Shown: positions 11,111 through 23,295 of the stretch, piece by piece
Position numbering within the stretch: position 1 is the first letter of the stretch
Layout of the letters: every line of letters starts with the position of its first letter
Notes under the pieces: generated by a model
Told to the model about the DNA's origin: nothing
Databases searched by the model: none
Seen by the model: the letters and a program-made list of their open reading frames with translations, nothing else
Assembly (NCBI RefSeq): GCF_022539665.2
Contig: NC_081338.1
Coordinates: forward strand, 2,604,001-2,668,000
DNA from: Daphnia carinata
Taxonomy: Eukaryota; Arthropoda; Branchiopoda; Diplostraca; Daphniidae
Direction: 5' to 3'
Length of the DNA stretch: 64,000 nt
Translations under genes and position numbers: made by a program

Positions 11111-11632
11111 ATACAAGTGACCCAATTCTCTACTGTTCGGAATTGAAATGACGAGGAAACAAAATCCATTGATATGCGATAAAGTCCATTGCAAAAGTGA
11201 ACCTTTGTACTGAATTGCTTACGATTCATATTTCTTTATTCCAATTCGCATCGTGGAATTAATTTTTAAACGGTCATTTTTAAGTGATTCAGTATGGAGA
11301 TGCGGACGGACGGTGAACGCCAAGCCCGATGCAAAGCCACGAATAACTCAATTTGTAAATGCGATGAAAATGGGTTGCTGTATTTTCCCGGCAATTAGTT
11401 GGTCATTGCGGACAACATACGTACAAAATAGAATGAAAAACGGTCAAACAGGTGACTGCGCAGCAGACAGATGTCGAAACAGTTGAAAATATTGACAATG
11501 TTCGGAGATAGACACAACCTTTAGAGCAACTAGCTTTGTTAAATAACGAATGAGCTGGCTGTTGGACGGCGGTCTTTTGTCGGTGTTCAGTGGAGGTCTG
11601 CAGAATTAGGTCTTTTATATTGTCTTTATCTT

Positions 11633-12123
11633 TTAATAGCTGGAACCATAGTTGCCGACGGGGTGGTCAGAGTACCAGCCGAAAGCTCCATATCCGCCAG
11701 TGTACGCTCCGTAGTCAACAGCGTCACTGCCTCCGCTGGGGTAGCTGGATGATGCGGCATGCTCGGGTTCGCGATGATCAGCTAGTTCAGATCCACCAGT
11801 TAATATCGGCAAATTTGAATGAGGGAGCAAGTAGGAATTTAAACCATTTGCATTGATAGGAACTTACTATTGGCCTGGCGGGCGACACGGTGGTGAGCGG
11901 GGTTGAAAGGAGACGGTCCGTTGATGAACTGGATGTCTTCAATTGGGATGGCCAAGAATCGGGGACGAGCCGAAGCGGCAGCAATGACGGCAGCCAAGCA
12001 AAGGGTGACCAAAATCTAATATGGCAAAGATGTCAAAGCGTGATATGCAATTCAATTTTAGGAAGAATACACATAAGAAAATGAATTCGTAATGAAGTAG
12101 AAACTTACCAGTTTAGAAGCCAT
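11633..12123 (-). CDS. Small secreted Tyr/Gly/Ser-rich protein b2
   Basis: Exons 12123-12109, 12015-11868, 11781-11633; 103 aa, same architecture as a1, b1 and a2, C-terminus YGSSY and FINGPSP in the middle. Its first intron and promoter differ most from the other copies, whereas its second intron is almost identical to that of a1. TATA box present upstream. Confidence 0.8.
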
Positions 12124-12206
12124 TGTTTTGCTTTGAAGTTGTGGAGGAGAACTTGTTGCTGGAGAAGCTGGAGAAGTTGTGTGTCTATTCGGGCTTAAGA
12201 CATGGC

Positions 12207-12214
12207 TTTTTATA
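12207..12214 (-). promoter_or_regulatory. TATA box of gene b2
   Basis: TATAAAAA on the minus strand, 84-91 bp upstream of the ATG at 12123. Confidence 0.7.
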
Positions 12215-12300
12215 CTGCACCTAGCGTGCTGGAAAGCAGCGCTCGTCTAGCCCATTAACTTCAATTTCACGCAATTTTCTCCGTTCGTTCCATTGCTGAT

Positions 12301-13730
12301 GTACAAAGAAACACCCCTTATCCCAGATCGTTGATGGTTGAGGAGGAGCTGGGCGCTGATGAGCTGGAAGCCACAAGTGTGCCCATATTTTTTACGTATA
12401 GAGCTGTGCTTATACAAGTCCTCACAGTCTCGTAATTTCGCCGATTTATTATTAACGTATTTTTGGATCCTTTTCTGTTCCAATACATCCACCACTCATT
12501 TGGGACGACCTTAAAAAAAAACCACGGAAGTAAGACAATACATTGTAGACGCTGGGCATCATTTGGCAAACACAGCCTTTAGCGTGTATGTTTCGCCTGC
12601 AAAACTTCATCGTGTTTGCCTTTAAGGCAATTTGAACGGTACAGCTGTCATGATGGGGGCCTATATCCTTAGTGCTAACCTACATTTGCTTGATGATGGA
12701 AAAAGATGAAATGAGAACAGAGCGCCAGCATATGCAACAAAACAACCATAAAACTATGAACTACAAACGGCAGAACGCATGGAAAGTTAAGAGGAATGAA
12801 CTGAAAAGTAGCTTTCCTCGAGTGTATGTGTGCCATTGTACGCTAGTTGCCCTGTTATGTTGGACCATGCAAGACCCTGCCGGAGCGCCCCAAATCCAGA
12901 CCTTCCAGGTAATAAGCAGCTGTTGCAGCCACAGGTAACTAGCAAGCTATCTATAAATTCTCTTTCTACAAAAAAATTTATATGATTTCCTACATTATTT
13001 CTGAGCCGCTTTCGCTAATAAAGTGTTGGGACGCAACCGTCACCTAAGCTTTTAACAATAGAAAAATGTCAATGCGACTTATACTGAGCATGAATAAAGT
13101 TTTACATTTTCGGATGATTCAATTCGACATTATATTGTACATCGTTGTATAGTAGCCTATATTGTTTCTGTGGCAAAACGAGAACTGTAATCGCTCCAAT
13201 GGAATTTCAGAAGTTTGCGGAATTGCGTTAGAGATCCCGTTTAATACGCGGAATTCAGCCCCAAGCCATTTAATAGAATGCACCGTTGAATTTGCGCTGG
13301 TTAATAGCATTCAATTATGAGAAAATGCCAAGATATTCCGTTAGATCAAAAATTTTACTCATTTAAACACCATACGCCGTAATCCCATTTCGGTTTTTTC
13401 GATAATGGGTAGTAAATAGGTTTATTCAATGTGACGATGTATTTAACCGACAGTTATATAGGATCCCAATTGGCAGGGAAGAATGTGATAGGTGCATTGG
13501 CGAGAAAACGAAATCGGCTATATTCATTTGTTTTTACTTTTTCAATCCGCTAGTAAAATGTGGAGGTAACCGAAATGAAGACATGCAACAAATTCAAATT
13601 TTCATTTGTTTGTGTAGTGAATTAAAATGCGCCGTTTTGCTTGATCAGTTGTCACACAGCCTGAAATTTTATATCAATTTAGCGGCTAGATATTGCGCGT
13701 ATTCAAATACCATAGTTGCATTCGACAAGT
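12301..13730. other. Spacer without a recognised gene
   Basis: Short frames at 12247-12569 (minus) and 12672-12938 (plus) show no family features or convincing splice partners. No repeat or RNA gene seen. Confidence 0.4.
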
Positions 13731-14429
13731 TTAAACAACGATGCACTGGATGGGCAAGCGCTCTCCAGCTCGAAGGCTGGAACGGCGTGGGCAACCTGGT
13801 ATACAAGCAGTCGTCGAGTTAGTATACCTAGCGTTGTATATGCCTATAGATAACGTTTTACTTACGCTGCTCACACCGATCACCGAAATAATTTGTGCCT
13901 GAACAAAGGCAGTTATAGCCATTGGGCGAGTTCAAAATTTGCAAGCAGCTTCCTCTATTACAGGGCCGTGATGAACAAGGATCTTGCGATCGACCTAATT
14001 ATTTTGACAGTTGTTTCGTTATTGTAGACAATTGAATGGTTTACATCTCTGATTTCCAGTGCATTATTCAATATTTCAGATCAAGAATAAGGAAGTGGGG
14101 GCAGTATCTACACAGACAACATACCTCGGAGAGCAGACTCGCATTCTCGTTTATTAGAATAACGATAGTCCGTATCGCATCCTGTTCCACACAGACAAGA
14201 ACCTTCCTGGATCCTGCATCCTTGACGCAAGCGATTCGAGTCACAAGTCGCCCTCACTGACTCTTGTTAGCCATGATGGTAAATGGTGACAAGTTCAAAG
14301 CAAATCACCGTTGTCAATTGACTGGTTGAACAATGAAAGATAGCCTATGGCAGAAGAAATAATTCACTTACCAGATAGGAAGATGATCAAAAGAATGGCA
14401 GTGATCCAACCTAATAGAGAGGGCGACAT
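13731..14429 (-). CDS. Small secreted Cys-rich / EGF-like protein
   Basis: Four short exons on the minus strand with consistent phase 1 junctions: 14429-14372, 14256-14125, 13994-13866, 13795-13731; about 127 aa. Exon 1 is a signal peptide (MSPSLLGWITAILLIIFLS). Exon 2 holds a Cys-rich module with CRIQEGSCLCGTGC. Exon 3 is an EGF-like module: six cysteines in DPCSSRPCNRGSC, NCLCSG, GDRCE. Exon 4 is a short basic tail; its acceptor follows a perfect TACTAAC branch sequence at about 13820. No transmembrane segment is seen, so a diffusible signalling or matrix peptide is likely, but the family is not recognised. The exon 2 acceptor could alternatively lie at 14262, adding two residues. Confidence 0.75.
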
Positions 14430-15518
14430 TGTTGTGCTACTTATCAGTTGTTATTCAAACAATCAGATGTGCCAAATAACGGGCAAAAGCTAAACAACTG
14501 CAGACAACACTTTGGAAAATTGACCACTTTTGGCCAGACTCCTTTCAGCACCCACTGTGACTACTCAATGCTCATATGTAGTGAACCTAGGCTAGGAGCA
14601 TGTGTTCCACAGACAAGCTCCGAAAACAGTATGGCCTTGATGGTACCAGAAAATCCACCCTCTTCCTTTCGACTTTTGGATGCGGCCGGAATCGTATTTC
14701 ATGCACATGTCTCTCGTCTCTTGAGCATTTTGTACTAGATGGCCTGCCATTAACTGTGGAGAAACAGTGGCCTCTATCTGGGATGGACGTCTTTCTCAAA
14801 ACTGCTACGCATTCGTGCAGCTTTTGACCTACGCCCACATTGGCTTATCTTGTTGCGTCTCCGCGGTGTCCACTACTTGCACACATACGCTTGCGCTACT
14901 ACTTAAGGTCACGTGGAACGTAAAAACGTAGATATTAGGGGGTTCAAATAGTAAACTGACGAATTTTCTGCGTTGTTTTCTTTGATTTTTCATTTTGCAT
15001 TTATAAATGGCATTTGTAATATTTAAGAGAGTAGCGCAGTTTACTTACAACTTGTAAGTCTTACAAGGCCACACTGTTTTTATATCTGTTTGGCTATTTT
15101 AGTTTTCATGGAAAAAAAGATTATTGATCAGCAAAGCGTTGATGTTAAAAGAAATTTTTAAATTGTATGAAATTCATAAAACGCATATCTGATGAAAAAA
15201 AAAATTAAAGGCCTCCAAAGGCTCGCGGTCGGGTCTAGCAGTGCTATTTTCAATGTCTTAACAATGGCCTTCTGCGGTTAAACTTAACACGACAAAAAAG
15301 CATCGTTTTATCAGTGTGTTAAATTATCACCATTAGACAACACACACACAAATTTCCGATAAAAGAAACGCAAATAGAATATCACAGGCAACCATCTGGC
15401 AATGTTGCAAAACCTAAAGCAGGCAGAAATATAACGATTTGACAACACTCAAACTTGGCGCCAAAAGGATCAACCATCAGCTGATTCAAGAGAAGAAAAT
15501 AGTATAAGTACGCCCGAA
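14430..15518. other. Spacer upstream of PrimPol
   Basis: Overlapping frames on both strands at 14448-14838 have no recognisable domain. The last few hundred bases are AT-rich and presumably hold the PrimPol promoter; no TATA box stands out. Confidence 0.4.
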
Positions 15519-17022
15519 ATGTCGGTTAATTTCCCAGTCAGCAGTTTTTATTCGAAAGAGAGATGTAAACGATTATTAGAAATAGAAATTAAGTTGGAGA
15601 GGAGTGTCTCAGAAACAAAGAAAAGGCCTTTACCCCCTCGTCTAACAAGCTCTTTACAAGGACACCCTCCAGACTGGAAAATTTTTCACAAACAAGAAGA
15701 AGCATTGGTTTATGCAAATCAACGTGGGCTAGGTCTTATGACATTTTCTTTTGAAGAACAAGTCCCTGGTAGTGAAGGCAGGTAAATCCACAAGCATAAA
15801 TTTTGTTCCACATGTATGTACTGCACTTTTAAATAAAGTAAACTGTAAATTGTCACATTTGCTTCGTGGAAAGTCTCAGCAACATTTCAAATCTATTATT
15901 TTATATTTTCATTTTAGAAGGAAATATGTAGTTACTCATCCCACGAACATGTGGAAGAACCACATATCGAGACCACCTGATCAGCGTTGTAGTTATGAGG
16001 TGATACCTGCTGGAAGCCAATCCAAGCTGTACTTTGATCTTGAATTCAACAAACTTGCAAATCCAATGAGTGATGGCAGCAAAATGGTTGAAACTCTATT
16101 AGAAGCATGTTCCTGGGCTTTGGAAGATGTCTACAATCTTCAGGTTAGAAAATGTGATGTGTTGGTATTAGATGCAACCACAACCACCAAATTTAGTCAG
16201 CATCTTGTATACCAAAATCCTACAATTTTCTTCAAAGATAATTTCCATGTAGGAAATTTTGTAAAGCATCTGATGATGTTGGTGAAAAACTGTAATATTC
16301 CCAACATCGATGGGAACGACCAGCGGGATTTATTTGTAAAGAATGATAAAGGGGAATCTGTCAGTTTTTGCGATCTGGCTGTCTATACGAAAAACAGAAA
16401 TTTCCGCCTCTTCCTAGCGTCCAAGTTTGAAAAAAAAGTTCCTCTTCTTATTGCAAACACCAACACGTACATACCTGATAGGACTCGCTATAGTACGGAA
16501 GACTGGCCAACTGATGACGCTGCCATCTTTTCCTCATCTCTAATCACATATTTTGGAAACAGACAGCAAATTGAAGCTCAACAGCAAGAGCAACTGTTAA
16601 CTTTCGAAAATAAGCAAGTCGATGAATTGACGCCGGTGAACTCAAGTAATGATACAACACATGTTAACTTGGCAAACGATCCGTCATTAAATGGCTATAA
16701 ATCTTCTCCTTGGATTGAAATCGACCGGTTCGTCACGGAACTTATTGCCCCTGCAGGCACAATTCGCCAATGGGTCTATTACGAGAAAACTGAAACAATT
16801 GTTTACCATATTCAGGGGACTCGCTACTGTTCTAGCATTGGTCGGGAGCACAAGAGAAACCATATCAAGTATGTTGTGAATTTACCAAACGCAACGTATT
16901 ATCAGAGTTGTTTCGATCCTGATTGTGCTCAGTCTCGCCAACCACCACAGCCAATCCCTCCAGAACATTTGCCCTGGTTCAATTTACTGACTGATTCCAC
17001 ATCCTTCGACATTGTTTCATAA
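15519..17022 (+). CDS. PRIMPOL: DNA-directed primase/polymerase protein (PrimPol)
   Basis: Archaeo-eukaryotic primase superfamily enzyme that reprimes stalled forks in nucleus and mitochondria. Two exons, 15519-15781 and 15918-17022, join in phase to give 455 aa (human about 560). Catalytic motif I is YFDLEF (Asp128 and Glu130), motif II is SQH in KFSQHLVY, and motif III is the Asp of CDLAVYTKNRNFRLF. The C-terminal zinc finger is present as a Cys (RYCSS), a His (GREH) and two Cys (SCFDPDC). The RPA-binding tail of vertebrate PrimPol is missing or very short. The ATG at 15519 is the first in frame, and the 5' exon contains the conserved lead-in to the primase fold. It is followed closely by the SLC26 gene on the same strand. 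Confidence 0.93.
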
Positions 17023-17547
17023 AAGTATATATCCTGTTAACTAAACGCCTTAAACATGGCTAATCTAATTTCTTTTCATCAGGATTGAATTCAACGTAGC
17101 TGTGTACGTTTTTTTTTTTTTTTGTGAAACAATGCTGATGATTGGCTGCATTTATGTGCAATGAAACGAAGAAAAAATTACTTAAAACTTTCCCTCTGTT
17201 CTGAAATTACCCTTGCAAGATAAAACTAATTTGCTTATCAGGAAGAGAGAAGCCGCTCAAGGGCTCCGGAGTTCTCCTCTTCGGCGATATACAGTCTTCA
17301 CAAGACAAAAGAGAGGTGGAGAAAGCATCACATGTTCGCTAGAGGATAGCCGAAACCCTCAAGGCCAAATAGTAGGCGACAACAACGGTGTATCGACCAT
17401 GTCGTTGACATTCGAACCAATAGAGCTGCCGATGATGTCTCATACCACGTGCTTCTGAAACACATTCCGTCTTCACTTGCAGTACCGTTGGGATCTTCAG
17501 TGATTCCGTCACAAGTGACTGAAAATCTTTCGACGCAGACACTTAAC

Positions 17548-20500
17548 ATGCGATCATGGTGGAATTTGCCTACCAAATTACAGCATGAGGATCACATGGA
17601 AGAATCGGATTCGACAGTCACATTGACAGGTCAGTTTTTCATTTTTGATCAAAAGAGAGGCTTCCTAGGTATAGTAAATTGGTAATTGTTATTATTTTAT
17701 TAACATTAAGAATGTGATCCAGTCATCTTGGGCCTTATTTGTTAAGCCTAGTCCATTCTAGATTATCACTCATTTCCTTCTGTTGACAATGTTGACTCAT
17801 AAACGTCCTCAAACTTGCTATCAGGTTCGATAACCAAAATGCTTAAACAAAACTAAAATTAAAAAAAAAAGTCAATCGAAAAAATCAGATGTAGATTAAA
17901 ATCAATTCGGCGAAAACGGTACCACGTTAAGGCTGACGTTTGCAGCAATTTTCTTTATATCGGAATAATCTGATACAAGTTATCTTATTTATGATTTGCA
18001 CTGACTATTTGGGTTCTCCAAGAAAATTTAACAGCTACTATGGATCCATGTGACACAAAATTCTGAAAACTAGGCAAAACTTTTTCTCAAGCAAAAAATT
18101 GCCTAGAATGCAATGCTTTTTGTGTATGTGTTGTTTAGACCAAATTTTGTGTTTTCATAGTCAGTTAATTATTGTTTGAAATAGAAACTGTTTAGTCGTC
18201 AGAAGGACCAACAAGCAATACTTAACGGAAATTACTTCCTGTTGTTGAAGCCGCTATCAGTTAGAAACGCAAAGGATATGGCTTCCTTCTAAGTTACAAA
18301 CTCGCGTAAAATGCTTAAAGTTAATATTTACTTGGCTTTTTTTCCCAACACGAACATATTGCTTTGTTTACTATAAAAATCTGTTTTCCACGTTATTAGG
18401 TGCTGAAGACGAATGTACAAAGCTGAGTGATAGTGGAGGACCAAAATATGGATCGATTGTTCATTTGAGCCCAAGTCGGATTGGCAATCTTTCTTGGTGG
18501 AAGAAGCGTAAAGAGCGTATCTTCCGTAAGAAAACTCTTTTGATGCGAGTCCCAATCCTGCAATGGCTACCGAACTATTCCACAAATGACTTTGTCGCTG
18601 ACTTGGTTGCTGGAATTACCATCGGAATTACAGTCATCCCACAGGCACTTGCATATGCAACTATTGGCGGACTTCCTCCTGAGGTGATAGTTATTGTTTG
18701 AAAACCTCCTGCTTATAATTCCCATTTTTATTTGTGTCATTTTCTTATCTAGTATGGACTTTATTCCGCTTATATGGGATGCTTCGTCTACGTATTTTTG
18801 GGAAGCACGCGAGTCGTAACAATTGGTCCTACGGCTCTCTTAGGTTTTATTTTTGCACCATTTTTGGCATTATTTATTGTATACTTTATCTTCTTTTTTT
18901 ACCATCAAGGTTTGCTCACACACGACGGAGCTCTATTGATGGGCCCAGAAGCAGCGGTTCTTTTAGCTTTCCTTACTGGTTGCATTTCGCTCCTGTTTGG
19001 AATATTCAATTTCGGTTAAAACTGAATTTCTCTTTACAAGGAAGCAAATATTAACTTGATGATTTATCGTTTGAAAGGCTTCCTTATTGAGTTCATCGCA
19101 GCTCCAGTTATTGCCGGATTTACGACCGCTGCCGCTTTAACTATTGGCACGACTCAAATTTCTTCCCTTCTTGGTCTGAAATTCCAAGCTGCTGGGTTTG
19201 TAGAGACTTGGCAAGCGGTATTTGAGCATATACAGGAGACGCAGAAATGGGATGCTGTAATGGGATTCTCGAGTGTTGCCATCTTGCTAGCTCTGCGTGT
19301 AATAGGAACTTTGGATTGCATTTCAGCCGAGTGTGCTCATTGGCATTACGCAATTTTAATTAATTTAATTAATATTATTTTGAGAAGTTGTTGGAGAAAG
19401 TGCGAATAGGCAAAGATGGTGATCGCACCCGCATTCAATGTTTCATCAATGGAGCTTTCTGGTTAATATCTGTATCGCGGAACGCGATAGTCATTATTGT
19501 TGGGTGTGTGATCGCAGCCACGCTGATTAAATCAGGACACGACGCTCCTTTTGAAATCACAGGTAATAAATAACGTGGACAACGTTTTATCGGAAAAATT
19601 TACGTAAAAAATTCTTTTTTCAAAGGAAATATTACCGGTGGACTGCCTTCTATTCAAGCTCCTAGTTTTTATATCGAACAGGGAAATCAGACCTACAATT
19701 TTGTAGAAATCTGCCAGAACCTTGGGTCGGCCCTTTTTGTTACTCCTCTAATTGCCATCCTCGAATCAATGGCCATTGCCAAATCGTTTGGTAAAGTATC
19801 CATAAAGAAACTTTGGTTCTAATATTAGATGTTAATTTTAAAAAATTTTCGCTTGTCGGACGTAGCAAAAGGTCAGCGAATTGATGCCAGTCAGGTATTA
19901 ACGAAATAACAAATTAGAAAACAATTAGTCGCTAACTTTTATTGTCGAAAACTGATAGGAAATGATTGCAATAGGGACTAGCAATTTATTAGGATCCTTT
20001 GTGTCTTCGTTCCCAGTATCCGGATCTTTTTCTCGCACGGCAGTTAACAACGCCAGTGGTGTGCGAACGGCATTTGGCGGAATCTACACGGGTAAACGCA
20101 ATTACCAATTCAGTTTTTTCCCCCTGAAACTCCAATGAGGTATTATTTATTTCATAGGAGCTTTGGTGCTGCTTGCTATAACTGTTCTGACACCCTACTT
20201 TTTTTTCATACCCAAGAGCTGCCTTGCAGCTGTTATTATCACTGCAGTTATTTTTATGGTGGAAGTTCACCTAGTTAAACTCGTTTGGAAATCTCGAAGT
20301 ATGTGGTAACCTTTAGACGCTTTTTTTAAAATATATATTCTGGTATATACCAGTTGTTTATTTATTTTTTCCCTCTTCCCTTATTTTGCGTTTAGAACTA
20401 GATTTGATTCCGCTATTTGTCACCTTCTCGTTTTGCTTGTTTCTCAGCCTGGAGATCGGCATTATTGTTGGTACGGCAGTTAACCTGGCAATGCTTCTGT

Positions 20501-21197
20501 ACGCAACAGCCCGCCCACGGATAAAAATTTTAACATTTCAGGTACATGCTGCGAGTGTTATTTTATATTGCAAGCATCATATGAATAATTTACACTTTTC
20601 AGAACACATCTGGGTTTGAAAATCAAACTAAGTACTTGTACATTACACCAGACCGAAGCGTAGTGTTTACAGCCATAGACTATTTCATGTCTACAGTGAG
20701 AAAAGCTTCCGCTCTTTACCCTGGAGTTCCAGTAGTTATTGATCTAAGCTACGTATCGATTGCAGATTTTTCTACTGCCTATGTAAGTATTGTTTTAATC
20801 TTAGTCAATAGTTATATTTAACTCACAAGCTCTCTTTAATCACCGTTGATTCGTACAAAGGGTTTCGACAATTTAGCAGAAGATTTGCACAAACGCGGCC
20901 ATTCGGTTGTTATTACCAGAGCACATCCAAGAGTGCTAACCATTCTGGAAGGCGTTCGGGGATCCAAACTTCATGTGCACAGAGATGGGGTAGAATTGGA
21001 CGTTCTGCTGCAAGGTTAGATCTTTTAAACCTAGATTTAGACCATTTCTTTGTAAATGTACATTTATGAAGCGGTAAAATAACCCACATTTTTTTATATA
21101 CTTGTTTTTAGACCTTTGGTCTACTTGTGCTATCACTGGAAAAAATCTTAAAGATATAGGAAACGATACAACTCAAATTCCGATCAGTTCTAAATAG
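17548..21197 (+). CDS. SLC26 family sulfate/anion transporter (SLC26A11-like)
   Basis: Multi-pass plasma- or organelle-membrane anion transporter (SulP fold). Fourteen exons: 17548-17629, 18400-18683, 18753-18843, 18910-19014, 19078-19298, 19385-19562, 19626-19790, 19866-19894, 19959-20091, 20158-20298, 20396-20541, 20603-20782, 20861-21014, 21112-21197; about 664 aa, all phases consistent. Landmarks are GITIGITVIPQALAYA, IGPTALL, FIAAPVIAGFTTAAALTIG and SSFPVSGSFSRTAVN; the last three exons form a cytosolic STAS domain (VVIDLSYVSIADFSTAY). It most resembles SLC26A11, the sodium-independent sulfate type. The 66-nt intron 18844-18909 could be retained in frame but then adds a hydrophobic insert absent from the family. 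The start is the first in-frame ATG; an upstream noncoding or coding exon is possible, since the frame is open back to about 17350. Confidence 0.9.
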
Positions 21198-21535
21198 CAA
21201 ATGTACGAGGCTGTCATGGGAAATGCATACCAACATACCTGACTACAGAATGTATTTTCGTTAGTATGACTGCTTGTGGCATCAAATGGGGTTGATGATG
21301 AACTTCAGGACAAATTGTATTCCATTTTACTTCGTTAAGTCACCAATAAATCAGGAAAGTTTAAAATTTTCTTTGTCGTCAGGTGAATGGTCGCGCTGTG
21401 CTTCGTGATGGGATAGCTGAACAGGTAATAAATCACCCCATTTCGTTTTGCGAGCTATTGTGTTATCCTCTCTGAAAACAGAAATAGGCATTTAAATTTT
21501 CGGATTGAATAACTAAGGTATTTAAGTTTTGTTTT

Positions 21536-23259
21536 TTACTTGCTATGCTTTGATCGGGTAACTACTATTTCTTCAAGTTTTCCCTCATTCGTGCATAATC
21601 TGCATATAGTATGGCCAGAACGAGTGAGAACAGGCCGAACAACTCTAGGCCATCGTGAATCAGTTTCAGACCGAGGACCTGATGTGTTGAACATTATCAG
21701 CATTGAATGTGTGCAAAGCTATTGTTATAGGTTACCTTTTTTCAGGACTACATAAGAAAACCTTTCTTTAAGCACTTGCTGTTTCTTCATAAGGGATTCA
21801 TATTTAGCTTCAAAATTGCAAGGAGTTGAGTCAGCAAATCTTGGGCAACGCGCCTCATGTGGGCACTTTTCAATTTTAGCAAGATAAATATTCCAGAAAA
21901 TAACGTTTAAGTTTGTTTTGAATTAGCCTTACCGGGGAAAAAACGTGTCCTTCAAGATTGGCTTCCTTACCTTCGTCGGATAAGCTGAGTAAGAAATCAC
22001 GAATTTCAACTATTACCTAAAATAATTGCATTTGTTAATGATACTCGATGTTCAGCAAGCCATATCATACCTCATAAGCCGCTCGACTTCCATGCTCTAC
22101 AAACACTAAATAGCCTTGCGATTTACGCCACAACGATAAGGCCATTTGCAAACGTAGCTCTGCCGAAGGCAGTTCCAGAAGAGTATGGGCGCAAACAACA
22201 AGATCATATTTCACCTAAGAAATAGGGAAGACAATGAGTAGCATTAATGGTTTTAGCAAAACAAAGGTAAATTACAGCTGGAGAGGCAGGCATGAACTGT
22301 CGAAAATAAAATCCTTTTAAGGTAGAAGATCCTTCTGTGCCATCCTCTCCCATCACCCTAGATTCACCCTGTTGATTGGGCCATACTCCTCCTTGAATAA
22401 GGGTGATGGCAAGATTGTTCATATCAACAGAGGAATCAACACAGAATACTTCTTTGAATTTATCCATCCCCCAGCATGACTTGGCTGACCTGAGGAGCAA
22501 GCATATTCACAACACGACACAATTAGAGAGCACACAGTTAAACTAAGTAACATATTTACCATAATGCTGTGCCAATCCCAGAGCCAAAATCGAACAGATT
22601 TTGTGGTTGGAAGCCTGGATCTCTACTACGTATTTCAGAGAATATTTTGTACAGTGATGCAAAATCTGGAGCCAACCTTGCCACTAAGTACGCCATGGCC
22701 ATTGATTGGTTGTAAACAACTGGTTTCCATTTGTATGCTGTTTGTTTTACACTTCTTCTTATTTTATTGTTTAAAGAGTTTGATAGTCTCTTCTCATCAT
22801 CAACACTCATAAATGACATATCTATAATGAAACACAACAAATAGGAAAATTTCTAGAGAGAAAAAAAAATACTAATTTACCAGGAAAGAGATGAGTTGCA
22901 CTCACTCTTTCAGTGCATGATACTTCTATTTGTTTTAGCTGAGACTCTGTCAATGGTGGTTTTTTGAATATTAGATGATGGTTCAAACTTTCTGAGTTGT
23001 TAATTAAGTTTCGATCCTGGTAGCTACCCAGGATTTTATCAACCGCTTCCTTCAACCGTTCAGGCAATTTTACAATGTTATGACTTTTAATTCCGAAGGA
23101 ACTGTCTTTTTGAGGAAGTTCCAACGTCGGACAGTTGGAATCTCTGTTGACGGGATGGTCAAATTTAGCAATTGGACGTAATGACGAACCAAATGAACAA
23201 CTTGTAATATTTTTTGATAAATAACAGCGACTGTGCAATAAATTTCTATAGGAAAACAT
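21536..23259 (-). CDS. METTL17: METTL17, mitochondrial ribosome assembly methyltransferase-like protein
   Basis: Rsm22-family, Fe-S cluster protein needed for assembly of the small mitoribosomal subunit. Seven exons: 23259-22881, 22821-22560, 22489-22276, 22214-22071, 22016-21933, 21865-21736, 21678-21536; 451 aa, close to human (456). The SAM-fold motif is FDFGSGIGT, and the Fe-S/zinc cysteines are in CPHEARCPRFADSTPCNF and CRLCTNEG. The N-terminus (MFSYRNLLHSRCYLSKNIT) is basic and amphipathic as expected for mitochondrial import. The C-terminal exon carries WPRVVRPVLTRSGH, a conserved Rsm22 tail. The gene converges on the SLC26 gene with a gap of about 340 bp. Confidence 0.92.
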
Positions 23260-23295
23260 TTTGATTTTTAAACCACTAACAGACGACACGCCGAT

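Larger units (their letters stand above)
9270..12300. repeat. Tandem duplication, copy 2
   Basis: Second copy of 6380-9045, with genes a2 and b2 and a longer cathepsin relic between them. Both the cathepsin 3' flank (9285-9350) and the noncoding spacer (9459-9653) match copy 1 closely. Confidence 0.85.

Noticed and set aside
12247-12569. Two overlapping minus-strand frames upstream of gene b2
   Set aside because: Ser-rich low-complexity tail, no domain; position fits promoter/spacer.
14448-14838. Overlapping frames on both strands, first considered as a reverse-transcriptase remnant
   Set aside because: No RT motif or repeat relationship could be recognised.
21384-21431. Plus-strand segment with exon-like borders (AG before 21384, GTAATA after 21424) downstream of the SLC26 stop
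   Set aside because: The SLC26 frame already ends at 21197 after a complete STAS domain, and on the other strand METTL17 stops at 21536; no frame links it to either.
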